Source: Pseudomonas putida
Lineage (GTDB): Bacteria > Pseudomonadota > Gammaproteobacteria > Pseudomonadales > Pseudomonadaceae
NCBI RefSeq assembly: GCF_028682635.1
Contig: NZ_JANHLK010000031.1
Location: 1-64,000, forward strand
Direction of reading: 5' to 3'
Length of the DNA stretch: 64,000 nt
Made by a program: the position numbers and the translations under genes. This document shows, one piece after another, positions 35,419 to 44,037 of the stretch (position 1 is the stretch's first letter; every line of letters begins with the position of its first letter). Below the pieces are notes generated by a model. It searched no databases, had not been told where the DNA came from, and saw only the letters and a list, made by a program, of their open reading frames with translations.

Positions 35419-35994
35419 TCAGATCACCACGTTACGCACAAACCGCACCGCCACCGGCCCATCGTTGCGATAGGAGTGGGGCTGGTTACTGGCGAACATG
35501 AAGAACTCGCCAGCGGCGATCTTGTGCGGCACATCGCCGACCATCACCGTCAGGCAGCCTTCGAAGACGTAGAACTGTTCGCTCCAGCCATCGGCGTCCG
35601 GCTCCGAGGGGTAATGCTCGCCCGGTTCGAGGCGCCATTCCCAGAGTTCGACTTCACGGCTGGCGTTGGCCTTGGCCAGCAGCACCGCCTTGCTGCCGGG
35701 GATCGTACCGGCCCAGGCCAGCTCGTTGATGCGGCTGTGGTCGCGCACATCGGGGGCCTGGATCAGGTCGCTGAAGGCCACGTCCAGTGCTTCGGCCACC
35801 CGGTCAAGGGTGGTCAGGCTGACGTTCTTTTCGCCGGCCTCGATGGCCACCAGCATCCGCCGGCTGACCCCGGATTTTTCCGCCAACGCGGTCTGGCTCA
35901 TGTCGGCGGCATGGCGCAACCGACGAATGTTCTGGCTGACGTGCTGCAGGACCGAAGCCCGGGGCGAGGAATCTTTGTGCACTATATTGCTCAC
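35419..35994 (-). CDS. XRE family regulator with C-terminal cupin domain
   Basis: 191 residues: an N-terminal helix-turn-helix (LRHAADMSQTALAEKSGVSR, about 25-75) and a C-terminal cupin (about 115-185; GEHYPSEPDADGWSEQFYVF, then GEFFMFASNQPHSYRN). Such proteins are small-molecule-responsive repressors. GTG 35994 is assumed as start, with GTG 35982 as an alternative; no ATG is available. Divergent from an EamA exporter, with three related operator-like sites between, so exporter control is likely. Confidence 0.82.
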   Translation of the reverse strand: MSNIVHKDSSPRASVLQHVSQNIRRLRHAADMSQTALAEKSGVSRRMLVAIEAGEKNVSLTTLDRVAEALDVAFSDLIQAPDVRDHSRINELAWAGTIPGSKAVLLAKANASREVELWEWRLEPGEHYPSEPDADGWSEQFYVFEGCLTVMVGDVPHKIAAGEFFMFASNQPHSYRNDGPVAVRFVRNVVI

Positions 35995-36058
35995 TTGGTG
36001 GTGCTGCGCAGTATACTGCCCAACTTGCGACGCATTGTGCGTCCCCCTCATATAGTGT
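35980..36058. promoter_or_regulatory. Three related operator-like sites in the XRE-EamA gap
   Basis: CACTATATTG (35980-35989), the palindrome GCAGTATACTGC (36008-36019) and TCATATAGTG (36049-36058, inverted) share a CA-nTATA-nTG pattern. The first overlaps the start of the regulator gene and the third is just before the exporter start. Confidence 0.5.
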
Positions 36059-36066
36059 GCAAGATC

Positions 36067-37002
36067 ATGACGTCGGCGAACTCCTCCCAGGCTTCCTCCC
36101 GTTTCCTGCGGCTCAGCAAGGCCGAATGCGTGCTGGTGCTGATCACCATGGTCTGGGGTGGCACCTTTTTGCTGGTCCAGCATGCGATGACCGTCAGCGG
36201 CCCGATGTTTTTTGTCGGCCTGCGCTTTGCCGCCGCCGCGATCATCGTCGCCCTGTTCTCCTGGCGCAGCCTGCGCCAATTGACCCTGTTCGAACTCAAG
36301 GCGGGTGCCTTCATCGGCGTGGCGATCATGCTCGGTTACGGCTTGCAGACGGTAGGGTTGCAGAGCATTCCCAGCAGCCAGTCGGCATTCATCACCGCGT
36401 TGTATGTGCCCTTTGTGCCGCTGCTGCAATGGCTGGTGCTGGGACGTCGTCCTGGGCTGATGCCAAGCATCGGCATCATGCTGGCCTTTACCGGGTTGAT
36501 GTTGCTGTCGGGGCCTTCCGGCGCGGCGCTGAACTTCAGCCCCGGTGAAATCGCCACGTTGATCAGCGCCATTGCCATTGCGGCCGAGATCATCTTGATC
36601 AGCAACTTTGCCGGCCAGGTCGATGTGAAACGGGTGACGGTGGTGCAATTGGCGGTGACGTCGCTGCTGTCGTTCCTGATGGTGGTGCCGACCCAGGAAC
36701 ACATTCCGGACTTCTCCTGGCTGCTGCTGTGCAGTGCGCTGGGATTGGGCGCGGCGAGTGCGGCGATCCAGGTGGCGATGAACTGGGCGCAGAAGAGTGT
36801 TTCGCCGACCCGGGCGACCTTGATCTATGCCGGCGAGCCGGTGTGGGCCGGAATTGTCGGGCGGATCGCCGGGGAGCGGCTGCCGGCGATTGCGTTGCTC
36901 GGTGCGGGGTTGATCGTGGCGGCGGTGATTGTCAGTGAGTTGAAGACCAAGGGTAAGGCGGTTGTTATTGAGGAAGAGTTGGAGCGGGAAACCCAGGCTT
37001 GA
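36067..37002 (+). CDS. EamA/DMT family transporter
   Basis: 311 residues with about ten membrane helices in two EamA repeats (VWGGTFLLVQHAM near residue 30; YAGEPVWAGIVGRIAGERLP near 255). The family exports metabolites such as amino acids or their precursors. ATG 36067 is the only sensible start. The cupin regulator next door suggests induction by the exported compound or a relative; that is inference. Confidence 0.85.
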   Translation: MTSANSSQASSRFLRLSKAECVLVLITMVWGGTFLLVQHAMTVSGPMFFVGLRFAAAAIIVALFSWRSLRQLTLFELKAGAFIGVAIMLGYGLQTVGLQSIPSSQSAFITALYVPFVPLLQWLVLGRRPGLMPSIGIMLAFTGLMLLSGPSGAALNFSPGEIATLISAIAIAAEIILISNFAGQVDVKRVTVVQLAVTSLLSFLMVVPTQEHIPDFSWLLLCSALGLGAASAAIQVAMNWAQKSVSPTRATLIYAGEPVWAGIVGRIAGERLPAIALLGAGLIVAAVIVSELKTKGKAVVIEEELERETQA

Positions 37003-37033
37003 ACCGCAATATTTGCGGCGTTTGATAAACAGC

Positions 37034-37102
37034 TTTCGCGAGCAAGCCCGCTCCCACATTTGGAACGCGTTTCACCCTGTGGGAGCGGGCTTGCTCGCGA
37101 AG
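37034..37102. repeat. Tail-to-tail REP pair
   Basis: cgcgagcaagcccgctcccaca is followed, after about 18 bases, by the inverse unit. Positioned after the EamA gene and may act as a transcription end or mRNA 3' stabiliser. Confidence 0.8.
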
Positions 37103-37190
37103 GGGCCAGACCTGCTGATTACCACCCTTCGAAACAATGATAAACAAGACTTTTCCGTCTACCTTGTAGGATTCTGCGACAGCTTGGCGT

Positions 37191-37219
37191 TTGGCGATCC
37201 GGGAGCTGGCACGTATGAT
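37191..37219 (+). promoter_or_regulatory. Sigma-70-type promoter for the mrp operon
   Basis: TTGGCG (37191-37196), 17-base spacer, TATGAT (37214-37219); transcription would begin near 37226, about 25 bases before the first ATG. A second TTGGCG at 37184 is out of spacing. Confidence 0.65.
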
Positions 37220-37249
37220 GCTTCATAAACTTCCGCAGATTAGAAGCCT

Positions 37250-40168
37250 ATGTCCCTGATAGTTCTACTGCTTCTGCCTTTTTTAGGCAGCTGTCTGGCA
37301 GCGGTGCTGCCACACAACGCGCGTAATACCGAATCACTTCTGGCGGGCCTGGTTGCCTTGATCGGCACTGTCCAGGTTGCCCTGCTGTACCCGCAAATCG
37401 CCCATGGCGGCGTGATCCGCGAAGAATTCTTCTGGCTGCCGAGCCTGGGCCTGAACTTCGTCCTGCGCATGGACGGCTTCGCCTGGCTGTTCTCGATGCT
37501 GGTGCTGGGCATCGGCACGCTGGTGTCGCTGTACGCCCGCTACTACATGTCGCCGGACGATCCGGTGCCGCGGTTCTTCGCGTTTTTCCTGGCGTTCATG
37601 GGCGCCATGCTCGGGCTGGTGATCTCCGGCAATTTGATCCAGATCGTGTTTTTCTGGGAACTGACCAGCCTTTTCTCGTTCCTGTTGATCGGCTACTGGC
37701 ACCACCGCGCCGACGCCCGACGCGGCGCCTACATGGCGCTGATGGTCACCGGCGCGGGTGGCCTGTGCCTGCTGGCGGGGGTCATGCTGCTTGGCCATGT
37801 GGTCGGCAGCTATGACCTGGACAAGGTCCTGGCCGCCGGCGACATGATTCGCGCACATGCCCTCTACCCCATCCTGCTACCCCTGATCCTGATCGGCGCA
37901 CTGAGCAAAAGTGCGCAATTCCCCTTCCACTTCTGGCTGCCCCACGCCATGGCCGCGCCGACACCGGTATCGGCCTATCTGCACTCGGCGACCATGGTCA
38001 AGGCCGGGGTGTTCCTGCTGGCCCGGCTGTGGCCGTCGCTGTCCGGCAGCGAAGAATGGTTCTACATCGTCAGCGGCGCCGGCGCCTGCACCCTGTTGCT
38101 CGGCGCCTATTGCGCGATGTTCCAGAACGACCTCAAGGGCCTGCTGGCCTACTCGACCATCAGCCACCTGGGCCTGATCACCCTGCTGCTGGGCCTCAAC
38201 AGCCCGCTGGCCGCCGTGGCCGCGGTGTTCCACATCCTCAACCATGCCACCTTCAAGGCCTCGCTGTTCATGGCCGCCGGGATCATCGACCACGAAAGCG
38301 GCACCCGTGATATCCGCAGGCTCAGTGGCCTGTTCAAACTGATTCCGTTCACCGCGACCCTGGCCATGGTCGCCAGCGCCTCGATGGCCGGGGTACCGCT
38401 GCTCAACGGCTTCCTGTCCAAGGAGATGTTCTTCGCCGAGACCGTGTTCATCAACGCCACGGCCTGGATCGAAGCCACCCTGCCGATCGTTGCGACCATC
38501 GCCGGGACCTTCAGCGTCGCCTACTCCCTGCGCTTTACCGTGGACGTGTTCTTCGGCCCGACCGCCACCGACCTGCCCCACACGCCCCACGAGCCGCCGC
38601 GCTGGATGCGTGCGCCGGTCGAGCTGCTGGTGTTCACCTGCCTGGTGGTGGGGATCTTCCCGGCGCAAGTGGTCGGCCCGTTGCTCGCTGCCGCTGCGCA
38701 GCCGGTGGTGGGCGGCACCCTGCCGGAGTACAGCCTGGCGATCTGGCACGGCCTGAACGCGCCGATGATCATGAGCCTGGTCGCCATGTCCGGCGGCATT
38801 CTCTTGTACCTGCTGCTGCGCAATCAGCTCAAGCGCGGACGTTTCCGTTACCCACCGCTGATTGGCCGGTTCAACGGCAAGCGTCTGTTCGAACACCTGC
38901 TGGTGATCAAGATGCGCCTGGCCCGGCGTCTTGAGCGACGGATCAGCACCCGGCGCCTGCAAACCCAATTGTTCCTGATGGTGCTCGCCGCCGTGCTGGC
39001 CGGGTTGATCCCGATGCTGCACAGCAGCCTGCATTGGGGTGATCGGCCGAAGATTCCGGGCTCGATCGTGTTCGTCATCCTCTGGCTACTGGCGATTGCC
39101 TGTGCCCTCGGTGCCGCGTACCAGGCCAAGTATCACCGCCTGGCCGCCCTGACCATGGTCAGCGTCTGCGGCCTGATGACCTGCGTGACCTTCGTCTGGT
39201 TCTCGGCCCCGGACCTGGCATTGACGCAACTGGTGGTCGAAGTGGTGACCACGGTGCTGATCCTGCTGGGCCTGCGCTGGCTGCCACGGCGAATCGAAGA
39301 GGTCTCGCCACTGCCGAGCAGCCTGCGCAAGGCGCGCATCCGCCGTATTCGCGACCTGCTGCTGTCGGCCGTGGTCGGCGGCGGCATGGCGTTGCTGGCC
39401 TATGCGATGTTGACCCGGCAGACGCCAAACGACATCTCCTCCTTCTACCTGAGCCGCGCCCTGCCCGAGGGCGGCGGCAGCAACGTGGTCAATGTGATGC
39501 TCGTGGACTTCCGCGGCTTCGACACCCTGGGTGAAATCACCGTGCTGGTGGCGGTGGCCCTGACCGTGTTCGCCCTGCTGCGACGTTTCCGCCCGCCGAA
39601 AGAAAGCATGCAGCTGCCAGCCCAACAGCGCTTGCTCGCGCCCGACGTGGTCACCGACCTGGTCAACCCGCGCCACGCCAGCGACACCGCGCTCGGTTTC
39701 ATGATGGTCCCGGCGGTGCTGGTGCGCCTGCTGCTGCCGGTTGCGCTGGTGATCTCGTTCTACCTGTTCATGCGCGGCCACAACCAACCGGGCGGCGGTT
39801 TTGTCGCGGGCCTGGTGATGTCCGTGGCGTTCATCCTGCAATACATGGTCGCCGGCACCCAGTGGGTCGAAGCGCAAATGAGCCTGCGACCGCTGCGCTG
39901 GATGAGCGTCGGGCTGCTGTTCGCCACCGTCACCGGCCTCGGCGCGATGGTCGTCGGCTATCCGTTCCTGACCACCCACACCTGGCACTTCGAGCTGCCG
40001 TTGCTGGGTGACATCCACATCGCCAGCGCCCTGTTCTTCGACGTTGGCGTGTACGCCGTGGTGGTCGGTTCGACGCTGTTGATCCTCACCGCCCTCGCCC
40101 ACCAATCGGTACGGGGCCACAAGACCGCGGCCCAGCCAAAACCCGCCGTCATGAAGGAGGCTGTCTGA
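37250..40168 (+). CDS. mrpA: Monovalent cation/H+ antiporter subunit A (fused A-B)
   Basis: 972 residues. The N-terminal two thirds are an NADH-dehydrogenase ND5-like proton channel (membrane helices throughout; conserved FFWELTSLFSFLLIGYWHH near 135 and KSAQFPFHFWLPHAMAAPTP near 222). Then come the MrpA-C/MbhD region (VWFSAPDLALTQLVVEVVTT, about 650) and an MrpB-like domain (MRGHNQPGGGFVAGLVMSVA, about 840). The length and order match the fused PhaAB/ShaAB type. It exchanges Na+ or K+ for H+ as part of the six-subunit complex. Its TGA overlaps the subunit C ATG (TGATG). Confidence 0.93.
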   Translation: MSLIVLLLLPFLGSCLAAVLPHNARNTESLLAGLVALIGTVQVALLYPQIAHGGVIREEFFWLPSLGLNFVLRMDGFAWLFSMLVLGIGTLVSLYARYYMSPDDPVPRFFAFFLAFMGAMLGLVISGNLIQIVFFWELTSLFSFLLIGYWHHRADARRGAYMALMVTGAGGLCLLAGVMLLGHVVGSYDLDKVLAAGDMIRAHALYPILLPLILIGALSKSAQFPFHFWLPHAMAAPTPVSAYLHSATMVKAGVFLLARLWPSLSGSEEWFYIVSGAGACTLLLGAYCAMFQNDLKGLLAYSTISHLGLITLLLGLNSPLAAVAAVFHILNHATFKASLFMAAGIIDHESGTRDIRRLSGLFKLIPFTATLAMVASASMAGVPLLNGFLSKEMFFAETVFINATAWIEATLPIVATIAGTFSVAYSLRFTVDVFFGPTATDLPHTPHEPPRWMRAPVELLVFTCLVVGIFPAQVVGPLLAAAAQPVVGGTLPEYSLAIWHGLNAPMIMSLVAMSGGILLYLLLRNQLKRGRFRYPPLIGRFNGKRLFEHLLVIKMRLARRLERRISTRRLQTQLFLMVLAAVLAGLIPMLHSSLHWGDRPKIPGSIVFVILWLLAIACALGAAYQAKYHRLAALTMVSVCGLMTCVTFVWFSAPDLALTQLVVEVVTTVLILLGLRWLPRRIEEVSPLPSSLRKARIRRIRDLLLSAVVGGGMALLAYAMLTRQTPNDISSFYLSRALPEGGGSNVVNVMLVDFRGFDTLGEITVLVAVALTVFALLRRFRPPKESMQLPAQQRLLAPDVVTDLVNPRHASDTALGFMMVPAVLVRLLLPVALVISFYLFMRGHNQPGGGFVAGLVMSVAFILQYMVAGTQWVEAQMSLRPLRWMSVGLLFATVTGLGAMVVGYPFLTTHTWHFELPLLGDIHIASALFFDVGVYAVVVGSTLLILTALAHQSVRGHKTAAQPKPAVMKEAV

Positions 40169-40512
40169 TGGAAGAAGTCATCGCCATCGCCATCGGCGTC
40201 CTGGCCGCTTCCGGCGTCTGGCTGATCCTGCGTCCACGGACGTTCCAGGTGGTCATGGGCCTGTGCCTGCTGTCGTATGGCGTCAACCTGTTCATCTTCA
40301 GCATGGGCAGCCTGTTCATCGGCAAGGAGCCGATCATCAAGGACGGCGTGCCGCAGGACCTGCTGCACTACACCGACCCGCTGCCGCAAGCGCTGGTGCT
40401 GACCGCGATCGTCATCAGTTTCGCCATGACCGCGCTGTTCCTGGTGGTCTTGCTGGCCTCCCGGGGCCTGACCGGCACCGACCATGTGGATGGCCGGGAG
40501 CCTAAGGAATGA
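40168..40512 (+). CDS. mrpC: Monovalent cation/H+ antiporter subunit C
   Basis: 114 residues, three membrane helices, NuoK-like, with SYGVNLFIFSMGSL and the DPLPQALVLTAIVISFA segment. GGAGG precedes the ATG inside the end of subunit A. Stop overlaps subunit D start (ATGA). Confidence 0.92.
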   Translation: MEEVIAIAIGVLAASGVWLILRPRTFQVVMGLCLLSYGVNLFIFSMGSLFIGKEPIIKDGVPQDLLHYTDPLPQALVLTAIVISFAMTALFLVVLLASRGLTGTDHVDGREPKE

Positions 40513-42194
40513 ATCCGTTGTCGCACCTGATCGTCGCGCCCATCCTCCTGCCGCTGCTGACCGCCGCGATCATGCTGATGCTCGGCGAGAAACACCGCCC
40601 GCTCAAGGCGAAAATCAATCTGTTCTCCAGCCTGCTCGGGCTCGGTATTTCCGTCGTGCTGCTGCAATGGACGCAAAGCACCGACATCGCCGGCTCCATC
40701 GGCGTGTACCTGCCCGGCAACTGGCAAGTGCCGTTCGGCCTGGTGCTGGTGGTCGATCGCCTGTCGGCGCTGATGCTGGTGCTGACCGGCATCATCGGCG
40801 TCTGCGCCTTGCTGTTCGCCATGGCGCGCTGGGACAGTGCCGGTTCGAGCTTCCACGCGCTGTTCCAGATCCAGTTGATGGGCCTGTACGGCGCCTTCCT
40901 CACGGCGGACCTGTTCAACCTGTTCGTGTTTTTCGAAGTGCTGCTGGCCGCGTCCTACGGCCTGATGCTGCATGGCTCGGGGCGGGCGCGGGTATCGTCG
41001 GGGTTGCACTACATCTCGATCAACCTGCTGGCCTCGACCCTGTTCCTGATCGGCGCGGCGCTGATCTACGGCGTCACCGGCACCCTGAACATGGCCGACC
41101 TGGCGCTGAAGATCCCGCTGGTGCCGGAGGCCGATCGCGGCCTGCTGCACGCGGGCGCGGGCATCCTGGCGGTGGCGTTCCTGGCCAAGGCCGGGATGTG
41201 GCCGCTGAATTTCTGGCTGGTGCCGGCGTACTCCTCGGCCAGCGCGCCGGTGGCAGCTATGTTCGCGATCATGACCAAGGTCGGCATCTACACCTTGCTG
41301 CGCCTGTGGACCCTGCTGTTTTCCGGCCAGGCCGGCGCCTCGGCCTACTTCGGTGGCGACTGGCTGATCTACGGCGGCATGGCCACCATCGTCTGCGCGG
41401 CACTGGCGATCCTCGCGGCGCAACGCCTGGAACGCATGGCCAGCCTGAGCATCCTGGTGTCGGCGGGGATCCTGCTGTCGGCCATCGGCTTCGCCCAGCC
41501 CAACCTGATCGGTGCGGCCCTGTTCTATGTGGTCAGCTCGACCCTGGCGCTGAGCGCGCTGTTCCTGCTGGCGGAGTTGATCGAACGTTCGCGCTCGGCC
41601 AACGAAATCCCCCTGGAGGATGAAAACGAAATGCTGCCACGGCCGCTGGAGTCGTTGCATCCGGTCAAGGGCATCAACCTCGACGACGACCAGAAAGCCG
41701 TGGTCGGCCAGGTGATTCCCTGGACCATGGCGTTCCTCGGCCTGAGCTTCATCGCCTGCGCCCTGTTGATCATCGGCATGCCGCCGCTTTCCGGGTTCAT
41801 CGGCAAGCTCAGCCTGCTCAGCGCCCTGCTCAACCCGATGGGCCTGGGCAACGGCAGCGACGCGCCGGTCTCGAATGCCGCCTGGGGCTTGCTGGCGCTG
41901 CTGATTCTCTCGGGACTGGCGTCGCTGATCGCCTTTTCCCGTGTGGGCATCCAGCGTTTCTGGACCCCGGCAGAACGCCCCTCGCCTGTGCTGCGGCGCC
42001 TGGAATGCTTACCGATTTTCGCCCTGCTGTGCCTGAGCATCCTGCTGACGTTCAAGGCAGAACCGCTGTTGCGCTACACACAAGCGGCGGCCAATGCCCT
42101 GAACAACCCGCAGCAGTATGTGATGGCCGTGCTCGGCACCCGTGCGGTGCCAAGCCCTGAGGCCAAGGCGGCGTTGCTGGAGGTGCAACCATGA
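40509..42194 (+). CDS. mrpD: Monovalent cation/H+ antiporter subunit D
   Basis: 561 residues, ND2/ND4-like, about 14 membrane helices. Key conserved Lys lies in AFLAKAGMWPLNFWLVPAYS (about residue 225) and a Glu in FVFFEVLLAASYG (about 140). Longer than many MrpD proteins because of a hydrophilic insert near 355-400 (RSANEIPLEDENEMLPRPLE). AAGGA precedes the start. Confidence 0.92.
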   Translation: MNPLSHLIVAPILLPLLTAAIMLMLGEKHRPLKAKINLFSSLLGLGISVVLLQWTQSTDIAGSIGVYLPGNWQVPFGLVLVVDRLSALMLVLTGIIGVCALLFAMARWDSAGSSFHALFQIQLMGLYGAFLTADLFNLFVFFEVLLAASYGLMLHGSGRARVSSGLHYISINLLASTLFLIGAALIYGVTGTLNMADLALKIPLVPEADRGLLHAGAGILAVAFLAKAGMWPLNFWLVPAYSSASAPVAAMFAIMTKVGIYTLLRLWTLLFSGQAGASAYFGGDWLIYGGMATIVCAALAILAAQRLERMASLSILVSAGILLSAIGFAQPNLIGAALFYVVSSTLALSALFLLAELIERSRSANEIPLEDENEMLPRPLESLHPVKGINLDDDQKAVVGQVIPWTMAFLGLSFIACALLIIGMPPLSGFIGKLSLLSALLNPMGLGNGSDAPVSNAAWGLLALLILSGLASLIAFSRVGIQRFWTPAERPSPVLRRLECLPIFALLCLSILLTFKAEPLLRYTQAAANALNNPQQYVMAVLGTRAVPSPEAKAALLEVQP

Positions 42195-42679
42195 AGCGCC
42201 TGTTGCCTGCGCCGTGGCTATCGCTGGCCCTGTGGCTGTTGTGGTTGCTGCTGAACCTGTCGCTGAGCCCCGGCAACTTGCTGTTGGGTGCCCTGCTGGG
42301 GTTTTGCGCGCCGTTGATGATGCGCAAGCTGCGCCCGCTGCCGATCCGTATCCGCCGGCCCGGGGTGATCCTGCGCCTGTTCCTGCTGGTCGGTCGCGAT
42401 GTGCTGGTGTCCAACCTGGCGGTCGCCGTTGGCGTGCTCACTGCTGGCCGCCGACCACCGCGTTCGGCGTTCATCAAGGTACCGTTGGACCTGCGCGACG
42501 CCAACGGCCTGGCCGCGCTGTCGATGATCTGCACGGTGGTGCCCGGCACCGTCTGGTCGGAACTGGCGCTGGACCGCAGCATCCTGCTGCTGCACGTCTT
42601 CGACCTGGATGACGAAGCGCTGTTCATCCAGCACTTCAAGGCGACCTACGAGCGCCCCCTGATGGAGATCTTCGAATGA
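42191..42679 (+). CDS. mrpE: Monovalent cation/H+ antiporter subunit E
   Basis: 162 residues with two N-terminal membrane helices and a soluble C-terminal domain (SMICTVVPGTVWSELALDRS, then LLLHVFDLDDE), typical of MrpE. Overlaps both neighbours by ATGA. Confidence 0.92.
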   Translation: MKRLLPAPWLSLALWLLWLLLNLSLSPGNLLLGALLGFCAPLMMRKLRPLPIRIRRPGVILRLFLLVGRDVLVSNLAVAVGVLTAGRRPPRSAFIKVPLDLRDANGLAALSMICTVVPGTVWSELALDRSILLLHVFDLDDEALFIQHFKATYERPLMEIFE

Positions 42680-42954
42680 GCAGCTTGCTGTCGAACGCGA
42701 TCCTGCTGAGCCTGTTCCTGTTTTGCGTGGCAATGATCCTGACCCTGATCCGCCTGTTCAAGGGACCGTCGGCCCAGGACCGGGTCCTGGCCCTGGACTA
42801 CCTGTACATCGTGGCGATGCTGATGATGCTGACGCTGGGCATTCGTTATGCCAGTGACACTTACTTCGAGGCCGCGTTGCTGATCGCGCTGTTCGGCTTC
42901 GTCGGCTCGTTCGCCCTGGCCAAATTCCTCCTGCGTGGCGAGGTGATCGAATGA
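42676..42954 (+). CDS. mrpF: Monovalent cation/H+ antiporter subunit F
   Basis: 92 residues, three membrane helices, with the conserved RLFKGPSAQDRVLALDYLY segment (about 26-44) containing the Asp implicated in ion transport in the family. Overlaps mrpE and mrpG by ATGA. Confidence 0.92.
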   Translation: MSSLLSNAILLSLFLFCVAMILTLIRLFKGPSAQDRVLALDYLYIVAMLMMLTLGIRYASDTYFEAALLIALFGFVGSFALAKFLLRGEVIE

Positions 42955-43310
42955 ATGCGCATTTGTCCCTGTGGGTCGAAATACCCGTGGCCATCCTGCT
43001 GGTGCTCGGCAGCCTGTTTGCCCTGGTGGGCGCCATCGGCCTGGTGCGGATGAAGGATTACTTCCAACGCATGCACCCACCGGCCCTGGCCTCGACCCTG
43101 GGCGCCTGGTGTGTGGCCCTGGCCTCGATCATCTTCTTTTCGGCGCTCAAGTCAGGCCCCGTCCTGCACGCCTGGCTGATTCCGATCCTGCTGGCGATTA
43201 CTGTGCCGGTGACCACATTGCTGTTGGCCCGGGCGGCGTTGTTTCGCAAGCGCATGGCTGGGGATGATGTGCCGGCGGAGGTGTCGAGTCGGCGTACGGA
43301 AAGTGGGTGA
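42951..43310 (+). CDS. mrpG: Monovalent cation/H+ antiporter subunit G
   Basis: 119 residues, three membrane helices, with GAIGLVRMKDYFQRMHPPAL (about 27-46), the family signature. Last gene of the operon. The C terminus (GDDVPAEVSSRRTESG) is hydrophilic. Confidence 0.92.
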   Translation: MNAHLSLWVEIPVAILLVLGSLFALVGAIGLVRMKDYFQRMHPPALASTLGAWCVALASIIFFSALKSGPVLHAWLIPILLAITVPVTTLLLARAALFRKRMAGDDVPAEVSSRRTESG

Positions 43311-43322
43311 CCGCGTGCACCT

Positions 43323-43405
43323 CCTGTAGGAGCGAGCTTGCTCGCGAAAAACCCGAAAGCACCGCGGGGTGTCAGGCTTCCCGCGTCATCGTTGACCTCC
43401 ATCGC
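43323..43405. repeat. REP element, third copy of the conserved-interior type
   Basis: Starts gtaggagcgagcttgctcgc and carries, inverted, the same interior as 19216-19318 and 59870-59971 (gcgtcatcgttgac). The second REP arm is missing: it runs straight into the next element, so this copy looks truncated by or fused to its neighbour. Confidence 0.75.
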
Positions 43406-43408
43406 TCG

Positions 43409-43488
43409 GTCAACAAACAATAGGTCGTCTGTCAGGACGCTATCGCCGGCAGGCCGGCTCCCACAGTAGATCGGGCATGGCCGCGAGA
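43409..43488. repeat. Second copy of the composite repeat
   Basis: gtcaacaaacaataggtcgt, a cgccggcaggccggctccca unit and a flank ending ggccgcgag correspond to both ends of 31991-32134. Confidence 0.75.
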
Positions 43489-43496
43489 AATGGGTT

Positions 43497-43934
43497 TCAG
43501 ACCCACGCCACCGCCAACAACCCCGCCCCCAACACCACACACAACGGCGAGTAGACCCAGGTATCCAGCCGCGCAAATCGCGACCCCTTGACCTCCTTGA
43601 AAAACCCCACCAGCTCCGAATCACCAATGGCCCGGGCGAACAGCAACAGCGCAATGACGCTGATCACCCACTGCAACCCTCGGTGATCAACCTGCGGCAG
43701 CCACCAGCCAACCCGCAGGCACACCAACAGGGCAATGATCAGCAACGCCGCCGCCACCAGCATCGTCATCCAGCCACGGGGCTGGAAGGCCGGCTGCAAC
43801 CGCGTACCGCCCTCCACCGGCACCTGCGGCACCGCCGCCACGGCGGCCCATTCACCGCCAAACGCCCAATACAGGTGTACCAGAGCGATCACCGCAATTA
43901 CCGTCGCCAGCCATTGAGCCAACACGAAGGTCAT
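43497..43934 (-). CDS. DUF3995 family membrane protein
   Basis: 145 residues with four membrane helices (about 5-25, 55-75, 88-106, 125-143) and the GWWLPQVDHRGLQWVISVIA and VYSPLCVVLGAGL stretches expected of this family. Function unknown. ATG 43934 with AAGGA upstream is preferred to the TTG at 43943. Confidence 0.75.
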   Translation of the reverse strand: MTFVLAQWLATVIAVIALVHLYWAFGGEWAAVAAVPQVPVEGGTRLQPAFQPRGWMTMLVAAALLIIALLVCLRVGWWLPQVDHRGLQWVISVIALLLFARAIGDSELVGFFKEVKGSRFARLDTWVYSPLCVVLGAGLLAVAWV

Positions 43935-44037
43935 GGTCTGCAATCCTTGAAAGGGATTTGAACAGACTCATCCTAGTCGGCTTTTTTGGCCCTGCACGCA
44001 CTCACACCCGCGACCCGACCAACGAGGCAGCCAGCGC

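Noticed and set aside
35995..37059. Long N-terminal extension of the XRE-cupin frame running through the EamA gene
   Set aside because: It is Gln/His/Arg-rich antisense sequence of the exporter gene; the real protein starts at the GTG near 35994.
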